From Mangifera indica (Eukaryota > Streptophyta > Magnoliopsida > Sapindales > Anacardiaceae), in assembly GCF_011075055.1 (NCBI RefSeq), contig NC_058156.1:2790001-2854000 (forward strand): DNA of 64,000 nt, in the 5' to 3' direction. The notes under the pieces were generated by a model, which saw nothing but the letters and a program-made list of their open reading frames with translations, was not told where the DNA came from and did not search any database. Shown piece by piece: positions 37,225 to 47,956 of the stretch. Position 1 is the stretch's first letter, and each line of letters begins with the position of its first letter. The translations under genes were made by a program, and so were the position numbers.

Positions 37225-37810
37225 TTAGGGTTAGACAAAAATATCCCCTATATATAAACCAAAAAATTTTCATTTAACCCACGTTATTTTCTCACGGTTT
37301 TACTATGCAAATTCAAAGAATTTTACCTTTCCCACAGTCATCTCAGGGGTGAAGAGATCTTCATCGATTTTCGTATTTTTCGACGATTGAAAATAGCAAA
37401 AAATGTTAGTATATCTTCCCTATTCTTGTTTGAATCAACTTATTGTTCATATTATTGAGATTTGAGGGAGATTTTGAGGTTTGAAACTTTAGGGTTTCGA
37501 TTTTGAATAATGTATAAAATGTTTTGATTTTTGATTGTTTCCGTTGAATTTCTTTAGAGGTTTTGTGTTATAGGCTTTGTAGATTTGATTTGTATTGAAA
37601 TTAGAGGCAAAAACGATGATTTTTTGGCCGAAAAATGGGTTAGAAGCTATTGGCGCTCGGTCCATGAGAGCAGTGGAACCCACGGATTGAATGAATTCTC
37701 CCATGATTAGGAGAGATCGACCGTGGGTTGAGGGGAAAGTTAGCTTTTTCAAACTTATGGGGACCAGAGGATAGGGGGTAGTTTACTAGGGGCCTTATGG
37801 AAATTTATAT

Positions 37811-37852
37811 GAAATAGTGCGCTGACGTAATGAAATAGTGCGCTGACGTAAT
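37811..37852 (+). repeat. perfect 21-bp tandem duplication
   Basis: GAAATAGTGCGCTGACGTAAT occurs twice head to tail without mismatch (37811-37831, 37832-37852), and each unit holds a TGACGTAA word. Confidence 0.9.
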
Positions 37853-38039
37853 GAAAACCGTGGTTAAGGGGAAATTGACTTTTTCTACATTGCAAGGGTT
37901 GTAAGAGATTAGAAAATTGTTGAGGGGGCAGAAGATAAATATTGAACCTGTTTATAATAGAAATTTTTTAGGGGGCAAATTGATATTTTTTATATCTACG
38001 GTTTTTCGATGTGTAGTTTTCAAATTTTATATTCGTTTT

Positions 38040-39420
38040 TTCTGTTTTAGGCTTTTTGAGATATAGTTTTTGAATTTGACGTTTGGTTTTTTCATTTTTG
38101 TGCCTTTTTAGGTACATTTTATGATGTAATAACGAAATTTCTGATCGATATTTCGATTTTTTTGTTTATAGGATATATCGACTCGTATTTTCGAATTTCA
38201 GTTTTGTTTTTCGATTTTTGTAGTTTTAGGATATATCAACTTGTATTTTTCAGATTTTTGAACGATTTTTTTATTGTTGACGCTCTAAGGTATTTCAAAG
38301 TATAGAATTCGAATTTCAGTTTCGTCATTTTAGAATATGTCGACTCGTATTTTTCAAATTTCTGAATGATTTTTTGATTATTGACACTTTAGGGTATTTC
38401 AACGTATAGAATTCGAATTTCAGTTCTCTTTTTTCTATTTTCACCATTTTAGGATATATCGATTCGTATTTTTTAAATTTTCGAACGATTTTTGATTGTT
38501 GACATTCTAGGGTATTTTAATGTATAGAATTCGAATTTTAGTTTCGTTTTTTTTATTTTTATTGTTTATGATGTATCGACTCATATTTTTTAGAGTTTCC
38601 TATGATTTTTCGATTGTTGACACTCGAGGGTATTTCAATGTATAGAATTCGAATTTTAGTTCTGTTTTTTCGATTTTCGCCGTTTTAAGATATATTGACT
38701 CGCATTTTTCAAATTTTTGAACAATTTTTTAATTGTTAAAATTCTAGGGTATTTTAACGTATAGAATTTGAATTTGAATTTCATTTTTTTTATTTTTGTT
38801 GTTTTAGGATATATCGACTCTTATTTTTCAGATTTCTGAATGATTTTGTAATTGTTGACATTATAAAGTATTTCAACGTATAGAATTCGAATTTCAATTC
38901 CGTTTTTTTAATTTTCACCATTTTAAGATTTATCGACTTGTATTTTTTAGATTTTCGAACAATTTTTTGATTGTTGACATTCTAGGGTATTTTACCGTAT
39001 AAAATTCGAATTTCAGTTTTATTTTTTTGATTTTCGTCGTTTTAGGATATATCTACTCATATTTTTCAGATTTCTGAATAATTTTACTATTGTTGATATT
39101 CTAGGGTATTTCAATGTATAAGTTTCGTTTTTTCGATTTTCACCGTTTTAGGATATATCGACTCATATTTTTCATAGTTTTGAATGATATTTTAATTGTT
39201 GACATTATAGGGTATTTTAACGTATAGAATTCGAATTTCAGTTTTGTTTTTTTTATTTTCATCGTTTTAGGATACATTGACTCGTATTTTTCAGGTTTCT
39301 GAATGATTTTTTGATTATTGATATTCTAGGGTATTTAAACTTATAGAATTCAAATTTCAGTTTCGTTTTTTCGACTTTTATTATTTTTGAATATATTGAC
39401 TCGTACTTTTAGATTTTCAT
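38040..39420 (+). repeat. 119-bp tandem array, left side of the large MULE
   Basis: The marker TATAGAATTCGAATTT recurs at about 38301, 38404, 38523, 38641, 38760, 38879, 38998, 39117 (partly deleted), 39223 and 39342. Most spacings are 118-119 bases; two are shorter through small deletions. Other shared words are GGATATATCGACTCGTATTT and TTGTTGACATTCTAGGGTAT. A more degenerate unit or two precedes the first marker. Confidence 0.9.
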
Positions 39421-39439
39421 CATTGTTTATATATCTATT

Positions 39440-41470
39440 TTTTATGAATGTCTTAGGAATTTTTAAAATTTTTTGTATGATACTTCTCATAAAAGGATAC
39501 GTGTCGAAGGCAAGCTACAAATCCTCGATGAGTCCAGACACTTTCGGGCAGAGGTTATATGTCGTGCACAACCCACCGCATTGTTCAGGATTAAGTTTAC
39601 ACTGACCCTAGATCAACTTCGATTATTTGAGAGGACATGTTTTGGGCATCTCCTTCATCTACCTGATACCAAATTTTTTGGAGTGTTGGTTCATGCATTT
39701 CTCCTACAATAACTACATTGACCCTCCGTCAGAGATGAGTTATGGTTTAGGGTTAATGGGGTTGACATAAAATTTAGCTCGTTTGAGTTTTCTTTGATGA
39801 TAGAGTTATCATTTAGCTGACTCATTGCTATTTCATCGTATATTCCCTACTCCTTCAGACTTAAGATTAGAGATACATACTTTCGAGTTGTTCGAAGGTA
39901 CAGTATCACTACATAGAGGGCGTTTTTTTGACTAGGCCATAGAGGGATGACGACACTGACGCCGTCAAGATAACCTTACTGTACTGTATTCATATGGTGT
40001 TATTAGGAAATACTTACATTTTATATGAAATATCATTTACCATTTTGTTTTTTTCATGCGTATAGGGTATCGACATTGAGGCATTATCGATCAAGAGTTC
40101 TTTTTGAAAACCTTCCCTGATCGTAGAGATAGTATTTTTTTATGAAATGTCATTGATCAATTTGTCTTTCCATTTATTATGTTTATTTACAAATGTCATG
40201 TCTTCTTTCAAGATGAGCGGTTTTGATTACTTATTGATATCCCCAGCTCTAGCAAAAAGACAATTGATATTAGTTCACATGGGGAGGACTTACAAGAGGA
40301 TGTTTTCGATGCAAGTCCTCTTGAGGTAAATCCGTTATAATTAGTATATAAATATTCATATATCCTGATAACTGATAATTTCAAAATTATAATTTTGTAG
40401 TCCGTTGAGTGGGTACGCATGGTTGACTTGACCACGGTAGAAGATTCTCTAGCCAAACCTCCTCCAACATACATGGATAAGGTAATATTAATCGATTAAT
40501 TTGTAATTGTTACGTAAGATGAAATAATGAATTAATAGTTGTATGTACTTGCAGTTGATTCATACAACATATGGTTGGATCGTTCGAAAGGGTCCCTCAT
40601 TCGCACCCCTTATACAAATTCAACCAAAAGGAGGGCGAAACGATAGCTTTGGAGCATTCTATTCTCTGCTACAGAGCATGAGAATGCGGTCCTAGTGTGG
40701 TACACCAAAGTTGCAACATCTGACGTGTATGATGTGTACTTCATCGGATCGAAGTCGAAAGACAGTTTCTGACGGATTGTGGCAGAGTTGTGGGAGTGGC
40801 TGACCGACGATGTAAGTTCTGTGTACTATATAATTTGGTCAAAAGTTTTAAACATTCGTCGATAACTAACTCAATTCAAGGTTTTTACACCATTTTAGCA
40901 TGTGGATTCCTTTTCGATTATATTACGTCGGCACCAGGATGATCATCGTTCGACTGTTTCATAACATTGGATGACCACTCACACATTCTTTGTAGGGCAT
41001 GTTGAGATGGCCTGAAAGAGTTGGTAGATCACATCGGATAAGGAGTATCAGTTTCCAAGCCTTTTCACCAAGATGGTTGAGGCAGATTATACCCCGGGAT
41101 TGTTTTATATACCATAGGGGATGATCGATACGATATAGTATAATGTATTTTCATTATATTTTACGTTAAATTAGTTTATAATTTATACGTGTAACCATTT
41201 TAATTTCTCATTGTTTATATGTTTTCATCTTTATAAACTTTAACTACGCACATTGGGTAGCCGGAGTTATAGATTTCTGTGATTGATTGATTACGGTGTA
41301 CGACTCTAAGGTTTCATGCTCAGGGAATATAGGGTGTCTCGAACGACGGATGCAACCATACACAATATTCATACCGGTGTTATTAAAGGCGACGAATTTC
41401 TGGATAACTTCTGGGCGTATACCACGACGTGATCCTATAGTGTTAGATCGAGCATCGAATGTCTCTTAAT
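39440..41470 (+). pseudogene. DUF1985/Ulp1-protease gene of the large MULE, degenerate
   Basis: The first part (about 39470-39712) reads AEVICRAQPTALFRIKFTLT, then FGHLLHLPDTKFFGVLVHAFLL, matching DUF1985. After several frame breaks the C-terminal part (about 41240-41470) has HWVAGVIDF, LITVYDSK and FWITSGRIPRRDPIVLDRAS, resembling a C48 (Ulp1/SENP) cysteine-protease domain. His (codon 41250-41252) and Asp of YDSK would be catalytic; the catalytic Cys was not identified. A TGA stands between DFCD and LITVYDSK. Typical Ulp1 enzymes cleave SUMO; whether the transposon version does is unknown. Intron-like gaps (for example near 40330-40400, 40480-40555, 40810-40900) suggest it was a spliced gene. 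Confidence 0.7.
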
Positions 41471-41999
41471 AGGGGGAAGGCTCAGGTGACTATGGTGTGT
41501 TTATATTACGTTTTTTTGAGTGTTTGGTAGTCGTCTACCTCTATATTTCGACATTTGATTTCATTTTTTAAATAATTTTGTCGCAAAATTTATTAAAAGA
41601 AAGCAGAGTGATGTTATTAGCTTTAAATTATGGTATTAGTGAAATACTTAAAAATATTTTCAATGTGAATATCATTATTGTTGATTTAATATAGTTTATA
41701 TTCGATGACATAATTTATTGATTTTTATAAATTCAGCTTAATACATAGGTAAAACATATATTAATCATATAAGGAAAAGTTAATTTTAATAATTAGAAGA
41801 TTAATGCTCATTCTAACAAATATGAGATGAAGAAATTATTCACATTAAATTTATTACATCACATGTGAATTTTCATTACATATTTGAAACAATAATGAAA
41901 ATACATCGATTACATATCATTTGAACAACAATTATGAATCATATAACTAATAAAACTAAATAACAGTTTGTCAAGATCTCGACCCTTTACCTTTTTTGG

Positions 42000-44640
42000 A
42001 TGAACGTTGTGGGGCAGAGCTTGGGATTGGTGTTAGGGCTTTACATTAGGTTCAGACATGTCCTAGTTCCTTACAATGACTACAAATCCTGTGTGTAACA
42101 TTTTCTCTTTGTGAAGGACGTTGATTTTTGTTGGAAGGGTGATTCGGATGACAACTATCGAGAACAAGGGGCATGATAACTCTTTTTTCTGATGAATGCA
42201 ACTATTCTGATTGATTTCCAAAAGGATTGATAGGTTCCTAATATATTGCACGATAGAACTTGGTGCAGAAGAATGGATGAACCCATGCATTGACATTTGT
42301 GAGCCTCATGTGTCTTGCAACAGTTATGATATGCTTGCACAGAATATATTAAAGTTGAAACTTTCTGCACATATAAGACATTTTATTGAAGTTTACAATG
42401 CCCATATATCCATCAAAACCAACAACTTGATATCGAGTAGGTGTAATTGGCCGAACCTCCAAGCGTGCAGACTTTGACAGACAACCGCTGATCTTTTCCT
42501 CCGTCCAAGGGGTGACTAAGTTGGGGCATTTATCTGTAATTTGAAAAATATTAACAACACATTTGTTAATAACAAACATAAGAGAAGAAATATATGATCG
42601 AATACATAGTTATTAATAATTGGGTATGTACTTGCATGGTTTCTCTTCTCGTTAAACCATCGCTGTATGGTACCGCGAATAAATTCGACGAGCATCGTGA
42701 TGGCAGACCCCGTGCATGTCTGATAAGGGCGTTAAATGACTTCTCAATAGTAGTTGTCATGATGTTGTATTAATGCCCTAAAAAGTGTGTTTTGCTCTAG
42801 CGCTCAAATCCTACCTCGCGTAGATAAGCCCCAACTTGAGGGTTCATCGCATCAAGAGATCGCATCATAGCCTCAAAATCTGCATTTGTATATAATTTCG
42901 CAGCTTTTCAATATTGATCCACAACCTGCAAGGTGGTAAATAATATGAGAACTTTATAATCAAAATGTATGAAAATATTAAACAAAATAAAATTTCAATA
43001 CTTTTTTAAACATGTTACCTTTGAGTCTCGTTTGTACTTTGTCTGTATGTTACACAGAATGTGATGATAACAACATTCATGGTGGACATCTGGAAAGACT
43101 TCAACTATTACAGAGTATATAACATAATGTCAATCTGAGATTATTGCTAATTCGAAGCAGTCATAGATGCATGCTCTAATCTTCTTGAGAAACCAATACC
43201 ACATATCGTGATCTTCTTTTTTATCAACACCGAAACCAATGGGATATATCTGGTTATTACCATCAAGGCTTACCACAAGGAATAAATGACCTAGATATCG
43301 ACCTTTAAGGAAAACAACATCAATACAAATAATAGGTCAGAGATATTCTCTAAATGCACGAACAGAACATTCTAATGTTATGAAAAAATACTTATATTGA
43401 TGGTCATCGTCTGTTTCAATAACAATAACAGTTTCTAGATTAGTACGCTGTAAATTATAGCAATAATCTGTAAGAGTATAAATGATTCCTCTGGTAAACC
43501 CTTCAATGAATTTAAAGCCTAATTTCTTGTTTGTCAAGCCTATGAATATAAAATGTCAATCTTATACTAGTTAGTGATGTCCACAATTATTTTTTTAGGC
43601 CTATAAATTCGATCAATCAACACAAACTTTGACCTCATTAATTGACCTAAAGCTCGAGCCCCAGCTTGTCTGTGATGTAGCATTATTTGATCGATTGAAT
43701 ATATGTAGGTTGGATTCATTTGGTTGATTTGAAACATTTCACCGACTTTGGATTTGGTTGCATGTATATACCACTGACAATTTTCAGCCTTGTACTTAAT
43801 ATCCTATCGCCCCCGTTAGACTTCTTGACCTAGAATTAAAGTCCTTTCAGTAGGGCAAATTGCTTCACAACATCTTTCAACTATTGTTTATTATGAAAAA
43901 TATCATCAAGCATTATGCCATTCTCCTCTCGGATCGATCTTATACCACCTGATGATGTTAATGGCTGTGGAGGAAAATCAGAAAGTCACCTAAACGGATC
44001 AGTGGAGATATTGTCAAAAAATGGCCAGAATAATTTCTACCACTCAAAATATGATCTTCAAGCTGTAAACTGTTTATACCTTCAGTAACAGGTGGCTTAT
44101 ACTTAGGTTCTGCCTTTTTAGAAGGAATATCAAACATGTCATTTTCCTCCAAGTCACCCCAGTCGAGAACCCTATCTTTCTCTCCATGAGCCTATGAGTT
44201 TGCAATATATAATTGGGCATTATTGAAATCAACCAAGTTTTTCAAATCATGTTTTTTTTCACTCCACTAATTTCTTCTTTATCTTCATCTTCTTCTTTCT
44301 CCTATCCTTTAATTAAAGTACATATAACAAAAACATGAATACATTTTTGTAAGTACTGAGACATATCAATAAGACCATAGACATCTTCATCATTTTGGAT
44401 CTGTATGGGGCAATCGAACTTAAATTTTCTTGGCTTCATTGATAGTTGAACGTAGTTTTTTATTGGATCAAGACTTCAAGACTCCTTCAAAAGCTAAATA
44501 AATTCCTTAAATGTTATTCTATAAGGAATTTTAATCAATAGTTTAGATCCTCCAACATATTTCATTGTGTTGTTATCATCTTAAATTCATTCTCCTTGAT
44601 AACGAACCGATGCATAACCATTCATTTTAATTATTAATCT
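42000..44640 (-). pseudogene. MULE (MURA-type) transposase pseudogene
   Basis: Read on the minus strand: N-terminal MNGYASVRYQGE (about 44620) and PRKFKFDCPIQIQNDEDVYG; an acidic middle (MEENDMFDIPSKK, 44152-43958); then the transposase core near 43330-43050 with CIDVVFLKGRYLGHLFLVV, YPIGFGVDKKEDHDMWYWFL, IISD and HHECCYHHIL. MTTTIEKSFNALIRHARGLP follows (about 42760-42700), then a SWIM-like region (FQLSNILCKHI, about 42345) and a zinc-knuckle-like CSHCKELGH (about 42080). The core has first and second catalytic Asp; a TGA directly after IISD replaces the usual Arg codon. Other stops and frame changes exist. The opposed orientation to the Ulp1 gene puts the 3' ends together. Confidence 0.8.
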
Positions 44641-44689
44641 TACAATGACAAATTTTTGAAAAAAAATTAATCATTTATAGCAAAAAATC

Positions 44690-45840
44690 TGTAATATTTA
44701 TTTAAAACAGTCATACAATGATTAATATCAAAATACCCCTCATATTTTTCTAATATTTCATTTAACCATTATAATTATTTAACATTTTATTTAACACCCT
44801 TGAATGTTATCTTATATCAAAATATATCCATCTATTATTAACATTTCATTTAAAACATTCTTACAATGTTTAATATTAGAATACCCCATATATTTTTTTA
44901 ATGTTTCATTTAACCCCCTATAATTATCTAACATTTTATTTAACATCCTTGTATGTTATCTTGTATTAAAATGTATCCATCTATTCTTAACATTTCATTT
45001 AAAACGTTCTTATAATATTTAATATCAAAATATCCCCCATATTTTTCTAATATTTCATTTGACCTCCTATAATTATCTAACATTTTTTTTTACACCCTTG
45101 TATGTTATCTTGTATTAAAATGCATCTATCTATTCTTAACATTTCATTTAAAACTTTCTTACAAAATTCAATATCGAAATACCCCATATATTTTTATAAC
45201 ATTTCATTTAGCCCCCCATACTTATCTAACCTTTCATTTAATACCCTCATATGTTGTCTTGTATCAAATACATCTATCTATTCTTAACATGTTATTTAAA
45301 TAATTCATATATTATGTAATATCAAAATACATTCCTATGTTTTCTAAAATTTTATTTAATCCCTTATAATTATCTAATATTTCATTTAACACTCTTGTAT
45401 GTTGTCTTATATCAAAATACATCTATCTATTCTTAACCTATTATTTAAATCCTTCATATATAATGTAATATCAAAATACCCTCCATATTTTTTTAATATT
45501 TTTTTTACCCCCTATAATTACCTAACATTTCATTTAACACTCTTGTATGTTGTTTCATATCAAAATGTATCTATCTATTCCTAACATTTCATTTATAATG
45601 CTCTTACAATGTTTAATATCAATATACCCTTCATATTTTTATAACATTTATTTGACCCCTCATAATTATCTAATATTTCATTTAACACCCTTGTATGTTG
45701 TTTTGTATCAAAATATACCTATCTATTCTTAACATGTTATTTAAATCTTTTATATAATGTGTACTATCAAAATACCCCAATATTTTTTTAACATTTCATG
45801 TAACCCCTAAATTATTATTTAATATTCAAATACTCTCTTT
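44690..45840. repeat. ~148-bp tandem array, right side of the large MULE
   Basis: AATTATCTAACATTTCATTTAA-like markers (shown here as AATTATCTAA) recur near 44773, 44922, 45071, 45221, 45367, 45516, 45664 and 45810, spaced 146-150 bases. Other shared words: CCCTTGTATGTTATCTTGTA, CATCTATCTATTCTTAAC, AATATCAAAATACCCC. The short 61-codon frames repeating through it are products of the periodicity. Confidence 0.9.
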
Positions 45841-46200
45841 ACATGACATACAAACTAGTTTTAATAAATAAAATTAAGTTTTGTGTTAAGATTTGTATAA
45901 ATATTTTTTTTCACGAATTAATTTTTTCGATTTGAATTCAAAAATGCGAACTTTTTTTTTTAAACGTATCCGTAGTAATTGATATTGAGTAAAAATGAGA
46001 ATGAGAGTGAGTGTTCGAGTAATATAAAAAGTGTGTGTAATAAAAGTAAGTGAGCGGGTTTATATAGATGTGGTGAAGGGTAATTTTGATATTTTGAAAA
46101 AAGTTTAGGGTACTTTTGTTAGGAATAGGAAAAATGAACATTTTTGTTAAGAATAAAAAACTTGGGGATTTTTGCTTAATAAAAGGGTAAAATGGTAATT

Positions 46201-47190
46201 TTAATATAGTTTCCCTTATAATAATATTAAAAAAAGTGATTTAAAAACTTATTTCTAGGTTAAGGGGACGGCCTGGGAGTTTTGAATAATTCTCAGTCTT
46301 TGCCGATTGCACTGGAACCAAATTGCCAGCCTCCCGCCGGCATCTGGGCGCCGGAGAAATCATTCCGTCCACCCTTTGCGACCAAAACCCACTGTTAGCT
46401 ACTGATTTTCTCCCTTGCTGGTGCGTGTTCGTTGTGCTCTTTGTCTATCTTCATAGCTTCATCACTGCCGCTTTCAACTCTGTTACTGTCGTCGCTTCTC
46501 CGTCGTTCAGCCGCCGTCATCAACCTCTGCCGTTCATCCCTTGTCACTGGTTTGTCCTTCATTCGCCATTTTCTTCCTAGTGATTTCCGGTTTCAGTTGA
46601 ACTGTTTTGTTGTGTTGATTGAATCGATTGGAAGCTGTGTTTTGAGATTTGATTGTGTTGAGGATTGTTATAGGAGTGTTGTTTTGTGACTGGTTCTGCG
46701 AATGGGGAGTGGTTTGTTTAAAGGTTCCTGGGTTCGTGCACAGCATCTGTTTGTTGAAATTCCTCTGTGCCGGGAAAGAAATGCTTAGGTGGGAAATGCT
46801 TAGATAATAATCATCTAGTATTAGGTTATCCATAAATAAAATAATAATCATTTTTCATTATAACTTCATCATCGTGTTCATTTCTTCTAACTATACTACT
46901 ATTGTAAATTAATGTCTAAATAATTTTATTATAATTATTTGTTTCAAAATAGCGTAATTTCAGAAATTGTAAAGCAATCTATCATTTCACTAATTGATCT
47001 GTTGAACACAGGGCTGGGTTCAATCAGTGAGTTTTTAACTCAGCAAAAATTATTAATTTTTAAAATTAATATAAAAAGGGGGATAAAATTTTATTTTTTT
47101 AATATTACATCCTAAATGACGTTTTTCCACTCCCTTGGTATTAATAGTAGTTGCCCACTCACCAAACCCCATCTCTCCTTCTCCTCCCCT
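46201..47190. other. unassigned, partly GC-richer DNA
   Basis: From 46262 to about 46700 the DNA is richer in C and G (GCCGCCGTCATC, CTTCTCCGTCGTTCAG) than anything nearby, in the style of a leader exon or a retroelement end. No protein or paired repeat was recognised. Confidence 0.35.
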
Positions 47191-47196
47191 CTCTGG

Positions 47197-47206
47197 TTTA
47201 GGGTTT
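47197..47206 (+). promoter_or_regulatory. telo-box-like motif upstream of RRP40
   Basis: TTTAGGGTTT (reverse AAACCCTAAA) after a CT-rich run. Telo-boxes are common near the starts of plant genes for translation and RNA processing, which fits the gene that follows, about 750 bases downstream and probably separated by a leader intron. Confidence 0.4.
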
Positions 47207-47956
47207 CTCCAACAACACGGTTTTGATTCAAAATCTCTCATTTTTCATCATTTTGGTATGGGTTTCTTTTTTATTGTTCCTAATGGGATCTCTTTTTGGT
47301 TTTATGTTTGTTTTCAGAATATTCCTGATCTGCTGCAGATTTTTTGGGTTTTTTAAATTTGAATTCTAAAATATCCATTTTTAGTACAATTTTTTAAGGC
47401 TTTCTGTAATCTTTATATTTTATTTTGGTGAACTTTTAACAATCTTAAGTGAATGTTTTGGTTTTTGGATGATCCAGTTAGGTTGCTCGAATGGTTATCG
47501 TACCCATACACTCAAGTTTAAGGTCAAAATTGAAATGAATTAGAAATTGTAAAAAAAAAAAAAACTTTTTTTCAGTGTTGAAAAAGTGAGAAGCACTATT
47601 TGTATTTCTTGGGTGTTAAAAATGTGAGAAAAGGGTATTTTCTGAATTTCACAATATCCTTTAATTAATTTTATTTCAGGATGATATTAATTTAAAAAAT
47701 GAAATTTATTATTTTATTAATCCATCTTGGGTTGCTAATTTAAGGATATCTTGGTATGTGTTAAAATACGCTAAAATATTTTAGGCTTTATGAAAGAATA
47801 TCGCAAAGTAACCCATTTTATAAATGTTAGTTAGAATGCTGTTGACATAAGACCTAAAGAGCAAATCTTTTATATCCTGTTGAAGCAGCTACTCCTTGTA
47901 ACTATACGCCTCGTTCTGTAAGTGTTACTGTGAATCTCCCTCCAACTTTAGTGTCA

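Larger units (their letters stand above)
37225..46200. mobile_element. large degenerate KAONASHI-type Mutator-like element
   Basis: The unit contains a MURA-type transposase (minus strand, about 44640-42000), a convergent DUF1985/Ulp1-protease gene (plus, about 39440-41470), and outside them two different tandem arrays (119-bp units left, ~148-bp units right). MULEs that carry a Ulp1-like protease are known in plants as KAONASHI. The outer limits are not fixed: left TTAGACAAAAATATCCCC (about 37229) is weakly inverted relative to right GGGGATTTTTGCTTAA (about 46165), and no 9-bp duplication was confirmed. Both genes have stops, so the element is not autonomous now. Confidence 0.65.

Noticed and set aside
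38040..39420. CRISPR-like array
   Set aside because: Units are contiguous tandem repeats without unique spacers, in a plant transposon context.
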